From Euperipatoides rowelli (taxonomy: Eukaryota; Onychophora; Udeonychophora; Euonychophora; Peripatopsidae): DNA of 64,000 nucleotides. A model generated the notes under the pieces. The model searched no databases, was not told where the DNA came from, and was given only the letters and a program-made list of their open reading frames with translations. The stretch lies in NCBI GenBank assembly GCA_003024985.2, contig PXIH01S0000176.1; one strand, 5' to 3'. The stretch's first letter is position 1. The number at the start of each line of letters is the position of its first letter. Positions 1-8,995 of the stretch are shown piece after piece. A program made the position numbers and the translations under genes.

Positions 1-954
1 ACACAATCAAAAAATTATGAAGTTGGTTTTATTAGATATGTAAATGATTCTATGCCTGTTTTCAACTTTTCTGTATGGTATCCTGCTGATAAAAATACAA
101 AATTAAAAAAACAAAATCCATTTTTAAAATATACAATTTATTCAACTTATTCATTTGAACCATTCTTCATCAACGAAATGAGCTACCTTCCAGAAAGTCA
201 AAAAGTATACATAAAGCCACCTATAAGCAAAAAACGCGATTTTTATGATATAGCAATTATTATCAACCCTTACTATTCACATGATGTCATGTTTAAGTCC
301 TTTATACATGAAATGGTACAAACAGGAAAGGTTGTCTTCCTTTATTCTCCCAATAACAACTCAATAAATGAATTTAATAAATTAGGAAAATATAAACTAA
401 ATAACAAAATACCTGTTTATTCCATCAAAAACTCATTAGACATTATACTCAACTATTTCATACAACCTTTCCATATCTTATCACAAAGAAAAGACAAGAC
501 AACTGATATGCATATTCTTAAACAAATAGTGAAATCATTTCCAACTACGCTCGATCAAAGTTGGTCCTTCTTTAAAACATTACATAACAAAGTTAAACTT
601 GAAAATACGACATTAATTACCTTAGGTAATCAAGCTAATGCAGCAAAAGAAATAATAAAGCAAAATAAATATATAAAAAATTATATAAATATAGGGGGTA
701 ATTTGCAGAACGTAGATAAAATAAATACTTTACAGATCTTATTAAAACAAGATGAAAGTCAAATACATAAAAATAACAAAGAAAATCATACAACAATGCT
801 TGTTAACATGGAGCATGTTGGTGAAATATGTGATTTCATATTTAGTAGGAAATACCTGTTTTTATTTGGTTTTTTTAATGATACAAAAATAATACTTCCA
901 AGGTTCAAGTTTATAGTGAAAAAAATTAATAGTTTCATAGAAGGAATTAATTAA
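1..954 (+). CDS. Hypothetical protein, 5' end outside the window
   Basis: The reading frame is open from the first base, so the gene starts upstream; the first in-window ATG at 52 is probably internal. About 317 residues are visible. I do not recognise a family. The protein is basic and Asn/Lys-rich, with alternating hydrophobic beta-like stretches and no clear membrane segment in the visible part. Its TAA stop overlaps an ATG at 954 (TAATG), which suggests translational coupling with what follows. The next gene is a glucosaminidase, so a cell-envelope context is possible, but this is only inference. Confidence 0.7.
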   Translation, partial: TQSKNYEVGFIRYVNDSMPVFNFSVWYPADKNTKLKKQNPFLKYTIYSTYSFEPFFINEMSYLPESQKVYIKPPISKKRDFYDIAIIINPYYSHDVMFKSFIHEMVQTGKVVFLYSPNNNSINEFNKLGKYKLNNKIPVYSIKNSLDIILNYFIQPFHILSQRKDKTTDMHILKQIVKSFPTTLDQSWSFFKTLHNKVKLENTTLITLGNQANAAKEIIKQNKYIKNYINIGGNLQNVDKINTLQILLKQDESQIHKNNKENHTTMLVNMEHVGEICDFIFSRKYLFLFGFFNDTKIILPRFKFIVKKINSFIEGIN

Positions 955-1001
955 TGCTAAAGTTAACAATATACTATGCACTATCGAGAATATTCTACTA
1001 G
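954..1001 (+). other. Possible 15-codon leader or out-of-frame N-terminus
   Basis: ATG 954 overlaps the stop of the preceding gene as TAATG and has AAGGA at suitable spacing. It reads 15 codons and ends at TAG 999-1001 inside the glucosaminidase gene in another frame. It may be a coupling leader, or the original start of the glucosaminidase separated from its body by a frameshift. Nothing in the sequence decides between these. Confidence 0.3.
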
Positions 1002-1620
1002 AAAACACACATATCTACAAATGTCACTAGTATACTTTATAATTAAAATATTCTTAATAACTAATTTTCATGAAAACAGTAAAATTAGGAATAAAACAAA
1101 TAATATTAAATCATTTACAGCCTACATAATGAGTAAGGGAGAGACTAAGTTAGAAGATTTAATATCTTATGCTCTGGAATTAAATCCAGATTTAGAGCAT
1201 GATTATCTTAAGAGTATAGTGCAAGCCTATATAAAAGAAGCGCCAGTTGAAGGAGTCAACTATGATATTGCATACTCACAAATGCTTGTAGAAACGGGGG
1301 TTCTAAAATTTGGAGGTGATGTTGATAAAAAACAAAATAATTTCGCAGGAATTGGAGCTACAGGTAATGGAGAAAAAGGAAACTCCTTTCCCAGCATAGA
1401 AATAGGAGTAAGAGCTCAAATACAACACTTAAAAGCGTATGCTTCAAGTGAACCTTTAAACAATACTTTAGTTGATCCAAGATTCGATCACGTTAAACGA
1501 GGTTCTGCTGTAACTTTTTATGAACTAACAGGGAAATGGGCTATTGATCCAGGTTATGGTAAAAAAATAGAAAAAAAATTGTTAGGATTATTGCAATTTG
1601 TCAAAGAACGTAGTAAATAA
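976..1620 (+). CDS. Glucosaminidase-domain protein (FlgJ/LytF-like peptidoglycan hydrolase)
   Basis: Predicted N-acetylglucosaminidase of 214 residues that would cut the glycan strand of peptidoglycan. From about residue 95 it shows the family pattern: AYSQMLVETGVLKFGG, which carries the likely catalytic Glu, then NNFAGIGATG and a SIEIGVRAQIQHLKAYA helix. An N-terminal hydrophobic stretch near residues 15-30 (SLVYFIIKIFLI) could be a signal or anchor. The start is uncertain. ATG 976 and ATG 1021 are in frame and neither has a good ribosome binding site, while the best-placed site (AAGGA) serves ATG 954 in another frame that ends after 15 codons. The gene overlaps the next gene by about 23 bases. 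Confidence 0.75.
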   Translation: MHYREYSTRKHTYLQMSLVYFIIKIFLITNFHENSKIRNKTNNIKSFTAYIMSKGETKLEDLISYALELNPDLEHDYLKSIVQAYIKEAPVEGVNYDIAYSQMLVETGVLKFGGDVDKKQNNFAGIGATGNGEKGNSFPSIEIGVRAQIQHLKAYASSEPLNNTLVDPRFDHVKRGSAVTFYELTGKWAIDPGYGKKIEKKLLGLLQFVKERSK

Positions 1621-2428
1621 TGGAAACTTACGTGATTGGTTAGAATGTATATATCAAAAATACAATAGAAAAGAGTTTGTTCATCCTGATCCATTAGAAT
1701 TTTTATATAAATACAAAGATAAAGCAGATGTTGAACTAGTAGGTCTTATTAGTTCTTCTCTTGCCTTAGGTAGAGTAGAAAAAATTCTAGAAGCCATAAA
1801 TAAAATATTAACTCCATTAGGAACAAATCCCACAAAAACTTTAAAAATACTAAAAAAAAATGATTTGGAAGAACTTTATAAAGATTTTGTATATAGGTTT
1901 TTTAACTATGAAGATATTAGCAACCTAATAAGTATTATTAAAGACATTCACAATGAATATGGATTAATCGAAAATTTATTTCATAAAATTTATAAAAATG
2001 AAAAAAGAATTCTTAGTAGCTTAGATTTGTTTATTGAAAAAATAGAAAGACTAGGCAATAAAAAATTTGGATTATTATTACCAAGACCTGCACATGGGAG
2101 CGCTTGCAAAAGACTTTTCTTATTCCTAAGATGGATGATAAGGAAAGATACTGTTGATCTTGGAATTTGGAACAAATTCGATGCTACAAACCTCATTGTA
2201 CCAATGGACACACATATGCTAGACATTTCTGCACAATTATTTAATATCAAAAAAATAAAAAATGGAAATTTAAAAAGAGCAATAGAAGTTACAAAACAGT
2301 TTGCCTTAATCAACAAAGAAGATCCAGTAAAATACGATTTTTCTCTAACAAGATTTGGGATTAATAAAAACTTTAATAAAAATAGTTTAATAACAGAAAT
2401 TTTAAATCTTAATGAAAGTTTCTCCTAA
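1598..2428 (+). CDS. TIGR02757 (DUF2400) family protein
   Basis: A protein of 276 residues matching the conserved DUF2400/TIGR02757 family found in spirochaetes, Bacteroidetes and others. Its biochemical role is not established. Recognisable family segments are HPDPLEFLYKYKD near the N-terminus, the SSSLALGRVEKI stretch, KRLFLFLRWMIRKD, and the C-terminal LIVPMDTHMLDISAQL. The start is taken as TTG 1598, inside the end of the glucosaminidase gene, because AGGA lies about 10 bases upstream and there is no ATG before the conserved region. The last 27 bases overlap the end of coaX, which lies on the other strand. Confidence 0.8.
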   Translation: MSKNVVNNGNLRDWLECIYQKYNRKEFVHPDPLEFLYKYKDKADVELVGLISSSLALGRVEKILEAINKILTPLGTNPTKTLKILKKNDLEELYKDFVYRFFNYEDISNLISIIKDIHNEYGLIENLFHKIYKNEKRILSSLDLFIEKIERLGNKKFGLLLPRPAHGSACKRLFLFLRWMIRKDTVDLGIWNKFDATNLIVPMDTHMLDISAQLFNIKKIKNGNLKRAIEVTKQFALINKEDPVKYDFSLTRFGINKNFNKNSLITEILNLNESFS

Positions 2429-3166
2429 TATTCTAATCCCTTCTACTGTTAGATGTACATTATGAACAAAATCAATACTAATAAGAGGAACTATTAAATC
2501 TGAATTACCACCTGTAATAAGTAAGTCAAAATGCTTGTCATGCTGTAAAACAAGATCCTTAACAGTACCTTCTATTAAATACCTGTAATGGTTTAAAATT
2601 CCGCTTGAAATACTAGTTTCATTAGTACAACCAAACAGCTGACTTGTAGTTTGTAAATCAAATGTATTTAAAAGATAAGCACTTGAAATTAATGCATTGA
2701 AGTTTACTCTTACCCCACTAGTTATCATACCACCTAAAATACCACTATTTCTACTTATAGCAAAAATAGTACAAGCCGTTCCAAGATCAACAACCAAAGC
2801 ATTTTGAAACCCATGTATTTCAATAGCAGCTATTAAGTTAGCAAATACATCTGAGCCTAATGCAAACCTCCCATTTGAATAAGGATTGAAAGACAAGTCA
2901 TATTCAAAATTGAAACTAATAAAAAAGGGTTCTACGTTATAAAAATTTCTTATAGCATTTGATATATTTTGATTAACAATAGGCACAACACTACTTAATA
3001 CTACTCTATCTATCTTAAGATTCAAATTAGCGTTAAAAAAAAGATAGAATCTCTTCTCTTTAAAATCTAACTTAGTAGAGACTTTCACAAATTGAGACAG
3101 CTTAAAATCTTCAAAAACTGCAAAAGCTATGCTTGTATTGCCAATATCAACTACAAGTTCCTGCAT
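2402..3166 (-). CDS. coaX: Type III pantothenate kinase
   Basis: Phosphorylates pantothenate with ATP in the first step of coenzyme A synthesis, in the cytoplasm. The 254-residue protein has the ASKHA-fold signatures of CoaX: VVDIGNTSIAF at residues 5-15, VVDLGTACTIFAI near 125, GGMITSGVRVNFNAL near 145 and LITGGNSDL near 215. The ATG is two bases past the stop of the upstream 626-residue gene, so the two are probably cotranscribed. The 3' end overlaps the convergent TIGR02757 gene by 27 bases. Confidence 0.95.
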   Translation of the reverse strand: MQELVVDIGNTSIAFAVFEDFKLSQFVKVSTKLDFKEKRFYLFFNANLNLKIDRVVLSSVVPIVNQNISNAIRNFYNVEPFFISFNFEYDLSFNPYSNGRFALGSDVFANLIAAIEIHGFQNALVVDLGTACTIFAISRNSGILGGMITSGVRVNFNALISSAYLLNTFDLQTTSQLFGCTNETSISSGILNHYRYLIEGTVKDLVLQHDKHFDLLITGGNSDLIVPLISIDFVHNVHLTVEGIRILGETFIKI

Positions 3167-3168
3167 GG

Positions 3169-5049
3169 TTATTCTTCCTGTTTGGTATTTGTTGGTTCAG
3201 GAATCAAAGCATGAAATTTTAAATTTAAATTTTCACTTTCCTTCCTTTTGTGAGCAATTTTTATAACTAAAACTTTATTTTTTGAAATATAATTCCATCC
3301 ATCAGAATAAATATAGAATTTATTATCAGAAAACCAATCTATCTCTCTAAATCTTACTAAAGTAGGCGTCTTAACATTATTAAATACAACATAATGTGAA
3401 AATTTCATTTCATAACTAAAATCAATATTATAATCATCCTTTTTAAGATCGAGATTTGCAAGTTTAGCAGTTGTGTACATCCAATTACCAATTCCAAGCT
3501 TTGTAAATAAAACAAATTTAGGTAAGTAATTGTTATTAACAATATCAGCATAAAAAACCTCATAAGCTACTTGGCTAGTAATACTCAATTTTTTTAAAGT
3601 GCTATAAATAATATTTTTCACAAGTCCAAGTAAATATTTATGATTTACTAAGTTTGCAACCTTGTATAGCATCCCCGCTATTTTCAGTGAAAACTCAAGC
3701 TTTCTGTTTAGAGAAACCATTGAAGAAAATAGTATTTCAATTTCTTGTTGCTCATTTAAAGCAAATAAAGAAGGAATTAACAGATCAATAGCATTCTTTA
3801 ACTTAACCCTAATGTCCTCATTATTATTAATACTAAGTAAAGTAAGATAATTTGAGAAAATATTATAGATTTGATTATGATCAAATTTTTTAGTAAACAC
3901 TGAAACAACATTTGTAAGAATACCTATTAGAGAGTCTAATTTAGAAGAATTAGCAGCAATAAATGACTTTTCTAGAAGTTTAGGATCTTCCTTTAAATAA
4001 TCTATAAGATCAACCGTCTCAAGAGAGCCTACAAAAACTATATTACGATTTAAATAATTCAATAACTTATTTATTTTATTTTCATTAACTTCATAGTTAA
4101 AACTTAAAAAAGTAAGCTTAGCTTCATTTAACTCCAAAATAGGCATTAGTTTCAATAAAGTCTCAGCATAAGTTCCTCTGCTTAAAGATTCTGCTAAAAG
4201 ATAAATAAGAATAGGCTCACTAAAAGAGTAAGTACCATTTTGCAACCAACCACCCTTTAAAAGATCAAAATTATTCACCAACCAACTATTATAAGCCTTA
4301 GTTCTAAAATCATCAATTAATAATATAAATTTAGATTGATCAATTATTGGCACATCAAATTCTAGAAGTCTATTTTTATTAGCAATTAGCTGCTCTTCTT
4401 TCTTGATATCAACAGATAAAACAGAAGCTTGAGGTAGCTTGAGCTTGTTATAAAGCAACTTTCCAATTTGAACTGAACCACCAGCAGCAATAAAAATTTG
4501 AGTATCTTTAATTACTGTATTTTCACTCAATATAAGCTTAGCTTGGTAAGCATTATTTCCTAAAGTTATAGGATCAGCATATGCAATACTATGATCATGT
4601 TCAAGTTTATAGTTCATGACTAAATCCTTTGAGAGGTTAGATTCTATTGTAAAGTTATTCTCTGTTATCAAGGAAAACTTCAGAAATATATTATTCTCAA
4701 AATAAACATAAAAACTTTCTTTTTCAAGTTTATAAGACAATGGATAAAGAGTTAAATTACTAGTTGGAATAAGAACTGGAGCTGTTCTTGATAAGTTAAT
4801 TAACAAACCCCTTGCATTCACAGTTATGCCATCTAAAGCATATGTATTATTCTTTAAAGTCTTGTTAATAATAAATTTAATATCTCTTAAAAAAATAGTA
4901 TTAGAGTTTAAATTCATAAATTGAATTATTATGACAATGAATAAAAGAACTATACCTATTGAAAAATTAAAAAAAAAGTTAACTATATATGTTCTCATAG
5001 AAAAAATTTTAATAGTTAACTCATAAAATTTCAATATTGTATTAGTCAA
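3169..5049 (-). CDS. Hypothetical membrane-anchored protein, spirochaete type
   Basis: A 626-residue protein with one N-terminal transmembrane segment (about residues 22-44, rich in I, V, L and F) followed by a large soluble region that should lie in the periplasm. I see no enzyme motif. The first 200 residues look beta-rich, the middle is helical with Leu/Asn repeats, and the end has a beta-rich stretch (DWFSDNKFYIYSDGW) before a polar tail. It sits two bases upstream of coaX. Borrelia is known to carry a gene of unknown function here. The 5' end faces a divergent gene across a 56-bp gap. Confidence 0.7.
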   Translation of the reverse strand: MTNTILKFYELTIKIFSMRTYIVNFFFNFSIGIVLLFIVIIIQFMNLNSNTIFLRDIKFIINKTLKNNTYALDGITVNARGLLINLSRTAPVLIPTSNLTLYPLSYKLEKESFYVYFENNIFLKFSLITENNFTIESNLSKDLVMNYKLEHDHSIAYADPITLGNNAYQAKLILSENTVIKDTQIFIAAGGSVQIGKLLYNKLKLPQASVLSVDIKKEEQLIANKNRLLEFDVPIIDQSKFILLIDDFRTKAYNSWLVNNFDLLKGGWLQNGTYSFSEPILIYLLAESLSRGTYAETLLKLMPILELNEAKLTFLSFNYEVNENKINKLLNYLNRNIVFVGSLETVDLIDYLKEDPKLLEKSFIAANSSKLDSLIGILTNVVSVFTKKFDHNQIYNIFSNYLTLLSINNNEDIRVKLKNAIDLLIPSLFALNEQQEIEILFSSMVSLNRKLEFSLKIAGMLYKVANLVNHKYLLGLVKNIIYSTLKKLSITSQVAYEVFYADIVNNNYLPKFVLFTKLGIGNWMYTTAKLANLDLKKDDYNIDFSYEMKFSHYVVFNNVKTPTLVRFREIDWFSDNKFYIYSDGWNYISKNKVLVIKIAHKRKESENLNLKFHALIPEPTNTKQEE

Positions 5050-5105
5050 TAAAAATTAATATAATGTTAAAGATAACATTTGTAAACAATAGGAGCAGTA
5101 TTAAA

Positions 5106-5525
5106 ATGAAGCTATCAAAAAATTATATTCCTGGAACAAATCCTTACAAAACTCTTCCTAAAAAGCCTACTCAAGTTGGTAATAAAAAAATTTCTCAAAA
5201 ACAAGAAAAAATAAATTCCCAAATAATAAAATCACAAGAGAGAATTCTAAAGTTATATATGAGAAGGTTGCAGAAAAAAGATCAAATGTTATTACAAGAC
5301 TTCATAACGCAAGGATACAAAGTAGGCTCTAAAATTTTTAATAGTCTACCAAATATTTTAAAAGAAGTAATATTAACAATGAATATAGAGTCATTTAAAA
5401 TACTAAAGGACAATACAAAAAATCCTTTTAAGGTTTTATACTTAAAATTTTCTATCTGGACACTAAAAAAATTCTTAAAAACAAATAATATTAATTATAC
5501 AAATAAAATAAAGAAAAAAAAATAA
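5106..5525 (+). CDS. Small basic hypothetical protein
   Basis: I choose ATG 5106 because AGGAG at 5092-5096 is spaced 9 bases from it; an ATG at 5064 in the same frame has no such site. The 139-residue product is strongly basic, with Lys-rich ends (a terminal KIKKKK) and a helical centre with repeated RILKLYMRRLQKK-like charge. No known domain is visible. Its promoter must lie in the short gap shared with the divergent 626-residue gene. An RNA- or membrane-binding role would fit the charge but is only a guess. Confidence 0.7.
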   Translation: MKLSKNYIPGTNPYKTLPKKPTQVGNKKISQKQEKINSQIIKSQERILKLYMRRLQKKDQMLLQDFITQGYKVGSKIFNSLPNILKEVILTMNIESFKILKDNTKNPFKVLYLKFSIWTLKKFLKTNNINYTNKIKKKK

Positions 5526-5616
5526 TGTCCTAAGCTTATTTTTAACTGTCGTTTGTCTTGTCTAATTTATAATTGCTACAATGTGAAATATAAAACTGTA
5601 TTTTCAATCTATGATT

Positions 5617-7197
5617 TTAATAAAAAATAAACTCTAAAATTGAAAAATCATCTCTAAATATATTATTCTTTGAAAGTTCTAGAATATTCTTATAAATATC
5701 CTCCATGAAAAAACATTGAAGATTAGCTGAATTCTTATGAACAATATTATAAAAATCCACAATAGTTAGCATTACATTATCTTTGTCTTCAATCTCATAT
5801 ACTCCATCACTAAAAAGTAAAAAGTGTGCTAATTCTTTAAAAATAAAATTATTTTCTTTGTACTCATAATTATTATCAACTCCTAAAATCAAATCTTCTG
5901 TTGTTAACATTATTTTCTCTTGTCCTGTAACAACAAGTGAGGGAGGAGTTCCTGCAGAAGAATATCTAAGTTCCTTAGTCCTAACATTATAAATACCATA
6001 CCAAAATGCAACGAACATATTGTTTTTAAAAGAAGTAAGATGCTTATTAATGTAATTTAATACAACACTAGGACTTACTTTACCTTCTTTAACAATTAAG
6101 TTAATAACATTAGCCACACTTATTGAAAGAAGAGCTGAGCCCACTCCATGTCCTGAAACATCTATTAAATAAATAACAAGTTCATCTTCATTAATAAAAT
6201 AATAATTAAAAAAATCTCCTCCTAATCCCTTTGAAGGAATAAATATCCAACTTACACTGAAGCGTTCATGAAATATATCAAAAGGCAATAAACTCTCAAC
6301 ATAACTACTAGCTTCTAATAATTCTCTCTCTAAGTGTTCCCTACTCTCTAAAACGACCTCAATATACTTACGTTCACGCTCCCTTATCATTTTTTTTTCG
6401 ATTGAATTCTCTATTCTTGCAACTAAAATTGAAAGATTCAAGTTTGTGAAAAAATAGTCATCCGCTTTTGACTGCAAAAATTCCTGCATAATATCATTAT
6501 CTTCAATTTCTGATATTATTATTACGGGAATTTTTCTATAAATCCCATCTTGTTTCAGTGCCTTAAGTAAATTTAAAATTACTAATTTACTACTTACAAA
6601 AGTTAAAGACAAAATTATAATATCATAAAACTCCTTATATATCCTTCGTTGAAATTGTTCAACTTTATAAATAGACACAACATTATAACCTTGCTCCAGT
6701 AAATAAGTTGTTACTTTCAAATTATAGTTAGTCTCTTCTTCTAAAATTAGAATCCTGCTCTTATCCTTCATTATGCTTGTCTTTTTATGATTTGATTTAA
6801 ACAGTATTATGTCTTCTAGTTCTTTTTGAGTCATAGCAATTAAAGTAGAAATCTTATATGAAATGGAATTCAAAAATGCAATGTCTACATCTTTAATATT
6901 TAAAATTGATAAAGTATCTTGAATTAAATCAAGTGATAAATAAAGATATGAAAGTAGTTCACATTTAATGCTTTTTATTAAAAATTGACTAATGGTTTGT
7001 TTATTTTCTTCTTGTAGCTGTGTTTTGATATTATTTACTGTCTCCAGAGCCGTCTTAAGATAAACTAAAATATTTTTATGAAAAGATCTTGGAATCATTT
7101 TATAAAATCCATAATCATACGTTTTCATTAAAATAAATAACTTATCTAATTCCAACTTGAATTCATTGAAAACACTAAATACATCTTGCAAACTCAT
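5617..7197 (-). CDS. PP2C/SpoIIE-type phosphatase with a degenerate receiver domain (RsbU-like)
   Basis: A 526-residue predicted Ser/Thr phosphatase of partner-switching type. Residues 1-140 are a helical region of unknown kind. Residues about 147-270 have the shape of a response-regulator receiver, but the usual phospho-Asp position reads IILSL and the lysine near the end of the fold is absent. A short helical linker leads to a SpoIIE/PP2C domain with its metal-binding signatures GGDFFNYYF, IDVSGHGVGSAL (about 342-353), LFSDGVYE (about 458) and RDDFSIL near the end. The ATG overlaps the nadE stop (ATGA), so the two are coupled. No anti-sigma factor or antagonist gene is next to it. Confidence 0.88.
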   Translation of the reverse strand: MSLQDVFSVFNEFKLELDKLFILMKTYDYGFYKMIPRSFHKNILVYLKTALETVNNIKTQLQEENKQTISQFLIKSIKCELLSYLYLSLDLIQDTLSILNIKDVDIAFLNSISYKISTLIAMTQKELEDIILFKSNHKKTSIMKDKSRILILEEETNYNLKVTTYLLEQGYNVVSIYKVEQFQRRIYKEFYDIIILSLTFVSSKLVILNLLKALKQDGIYRKIPVIIISEIEDNDIMQEFLQSKADDYFFTNLNLSILVARIENSIEKKMIRERERKYIEVVLESREHLERELLEASSYVESLLPFDIFHERFSVSWIFIPSKGLGGDFFNYYFINEDELVIYLIDVSGHGVGSALLSISVANVINLIVKEGKVSPSVVLNYINKHLTSFKNNMFVAFWYGIYNVRTKELRYSSAGTPPSLVVTGQEKIMLTTEDLILGVDNNYEYKENNFIFKELAHFLLFSDGVYEIEDKDNVMLTIVDFYNIVHKNSANLQCFFMEDIYKNILELSKNNIFRDDFSILEFIFY

Positions 7198-8741
7198 GTT
7201 AAATTAATACTTTTGGAGATAGGTAATAAAAGTTCAGCCCCAAATGACTTTCCCGACACCTTAACTATCATAGCTCCCTGTCTTCTTTTGTACTCACTTT
7301 TATTATAAAGAGATAAAACATAAGCAACTAACTCTTGTCCAAACTCCTCATATAAAAATTCTAATGGCTTATCTTCAATTAAATATTTTGATAATATGCT
7401 GTCTAAAACATAGTATTCAGGAAGAGTATCTTGATCTTTTTGATCAAATCTTAACTCTGCTGAAGGCGCTTTTGTTAATATGTTAGCAGGAATAATATCC
7501 CTGCCTTCTTTTTTATTAATGAACTTTACAAGTTCATATACCTCCGTTTTAAATAAATCTCCAATTACAGCAATGGCTCCACATGAATCTCCATATAAAG
7601 TACAATAACCAACAGCAAGCTCACTTTTATTTCCCGTGTTTAATAATAAAGAATTTCTAGAATTACTGTAAGCCATTAAGTACAATCCTCTAATTCTTGC
7701 TTGTAAGTTCTCTTTTGTTATGCCTTTAATATCAAAATAAGAAGATAAGAAGCTTTCTAAACTTTGAAAAACCATTGAAATGTTTAGTTCTAAAAACTGA
7801 AAATTTAAATTCTTAGAAAGAATTTTAGCATCAATAATAGAATCAGATGAAGAATATACTGAAGGCATAGCGATACCAACAATATTATGACAACCAAAGG
7901 CTTGACAAGCAAGGTAAGCTACAAGAGCCGAATCTATCCCTCCAGAAACTCCTAAATGTACCCTAGTAAAACCATTCAAAAAAGCATACTCTTTAAGACA
8001 CAAAACAATACCTTTAATAATTTTTTCAAGTGAAGTAGTAAGAGTATCAAAGGTAAATTCTTTAAAATCATTATTCATTAAAAAATCTTCTTTAAAAGAT
8101 ATAGCTTGCTTTAAAAACCCTTTATTATCAATAAAAAAACTTGAACCATCAAAAATAATAGAATCATGAGCACCATAACAATTAGCAAAAACAACTTCTA
8201 GATTATTTTGTTTAGCCAATTTTTGTAGAAACTTGAGCCTTAAATTATTCTTTGTCTTAGTAAAAAAGGATTTTGTAGGACACACTAAATATGCTATTTT
8301 TTCTAGATTAGTTAAATCTAATTGAAGATCAAAATCCTCAAAAGTAAAAGTATCTTCTAAATGTAAAATTCCAATATTTATGTAGTTATAAGTAAACATA
8401 ATAAGTTTGTTAAATTCATTTACAGTTAAAATAATTTTATGTTCATTAATAACAGAAATAACACTCAAAAAATTATTGTTTTTTTTACTAATATGCCCAA
8501 CAATAACACAAACTGTTTTACCTACTATCTGCCTAATTTGTTCAAGTAATTTATTTGTTCCTTCAAAATATTCAATACGAGTTACTAAGTTACCCTGTTG
8601 AATTCCACCAATAAACATTGATGGAAATACTAAAATTTCTATATTATTCATAATAGCTAGTTCATAAGCTTTTAAAAAGTCTTTTAAAGCTTGTTTAAAA
8701 CTAAAAATTCTATATTTAGTTTGACAAATACACACCTTCAC
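7194..8741 (-). CDS. nadE: NAD synthetase, two-domain form with a degenerate glutaminase domain
   Basis: Forms NAD from deamido-NAD with ATP and ammonia or glutamine. The C-terminal synthetase domain is intact: the P-loop VHLGVSGGIDSALVAY is near residue 262, followed by TGNKSELAVGYCTLYGD and KAPSAELRFDQKDQDTLPEY. The N-terminal 230 residues keep the nitrilase fold pattern but not its triad: the FPEL-type Glu reads FPSM, the ICED-type Cys reads LHLED, and the Lys-containing KxxLPN loop is missing. It therefore probably uses free ammonia. It is divergent from grpE across a 254-bp AT-rich gap and coupled to the phosphatase gene downstream. Confidence 0.93.
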   Translation of the reverse strand: MKVCICQTKYRIFSFKQALKDFLKAYELAIMNNIEILVFPSMFIGGIQQGNLVTRIEYFEGTNKLLEQIRQIVGKTVCVIVGHISKKNNNFLSVISVINEHKIILTVNEFNKLIMFTYNYINIGILHLEDTFTFEDFDLQLDLTNLEKIAYLVCPTKSFFTKTKNNLRLKFLQKLAKQNNLEVVFANCYGAHDSIIFDGSSFFIDNKGFLKQAISFKEDFLMNNDFKEFTFDTLTTSLEKIIKGIVLCLKEYAFLNGFTRVHLGVSGGIDSALVAYLACQAFGCHNIVGIAMPSVYSSSDSIIDAKILSKNLNFQFLELNISMVFQSLESFLSSYFDIKGITKENLQARIRGLYLMAYSNSRNSLLLNTGNKSELAVGYCTLYGDSCGAIAVIGDLFKTEVYELVKFINKKEGRDIIPANILTKAPSAELRFDQKDQDTLPEYYVLDSILSKYLIEDKPLEFLYEEFGQELVAYVLSLYNKSEYKRRQGAMIVKVSGKSFGAELLLPISKSINLT

Positions 8742-8942
8742 AAAGTAAATAATAAATAATAATAATTAAAATTACAAACAATAAATTTAAAAAATTATTT
8801 TTTGACAAAAAAATACACAAATTAAATATTTTTACAAAAAAAATGAGTTAAATAGATACTAATTCAACTAAAAAAATAATATAAATATAAAAAAATAAAT
8901 AATAAAGTAACAAAACAATCAAAAAATACACAATAAAAAAAT

Positions 8943-8971
8943 TTGAAAAATAATAATTAAAGCTATACAAT
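8943..8971 (+). promoter_or_regulatory. Sigma-70 type promoter for grpE-dnaK-dnaJ
   Basis: A -35 box TTGAAA at 8943-8948 and a -10 box TACAAT at 8966-8971 are separated by 17 bases. An AAAGGAG ribosome binding site follows at 8981-8987 and ATG of grpE at 8996. A second candidate, TTGACA at 8802-8807, has only a weak -10. I see no CIRCE inverted repeat, so HrcA-type control of this heat-shock cluster is not supported by the sequence. Confidence 0.6.
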
Positions 8972-8995
8972 ACTTAAAGTAAAGGAGTTTTTCAT

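Noticed and set aside
8742-8995. CIRCE-like heat-shock operator in front of grpE
   Set aside because: No nine-base inverted repeat with a nine-base spacer of the CIRCE type is present; the region is simple AT-rich sequence.
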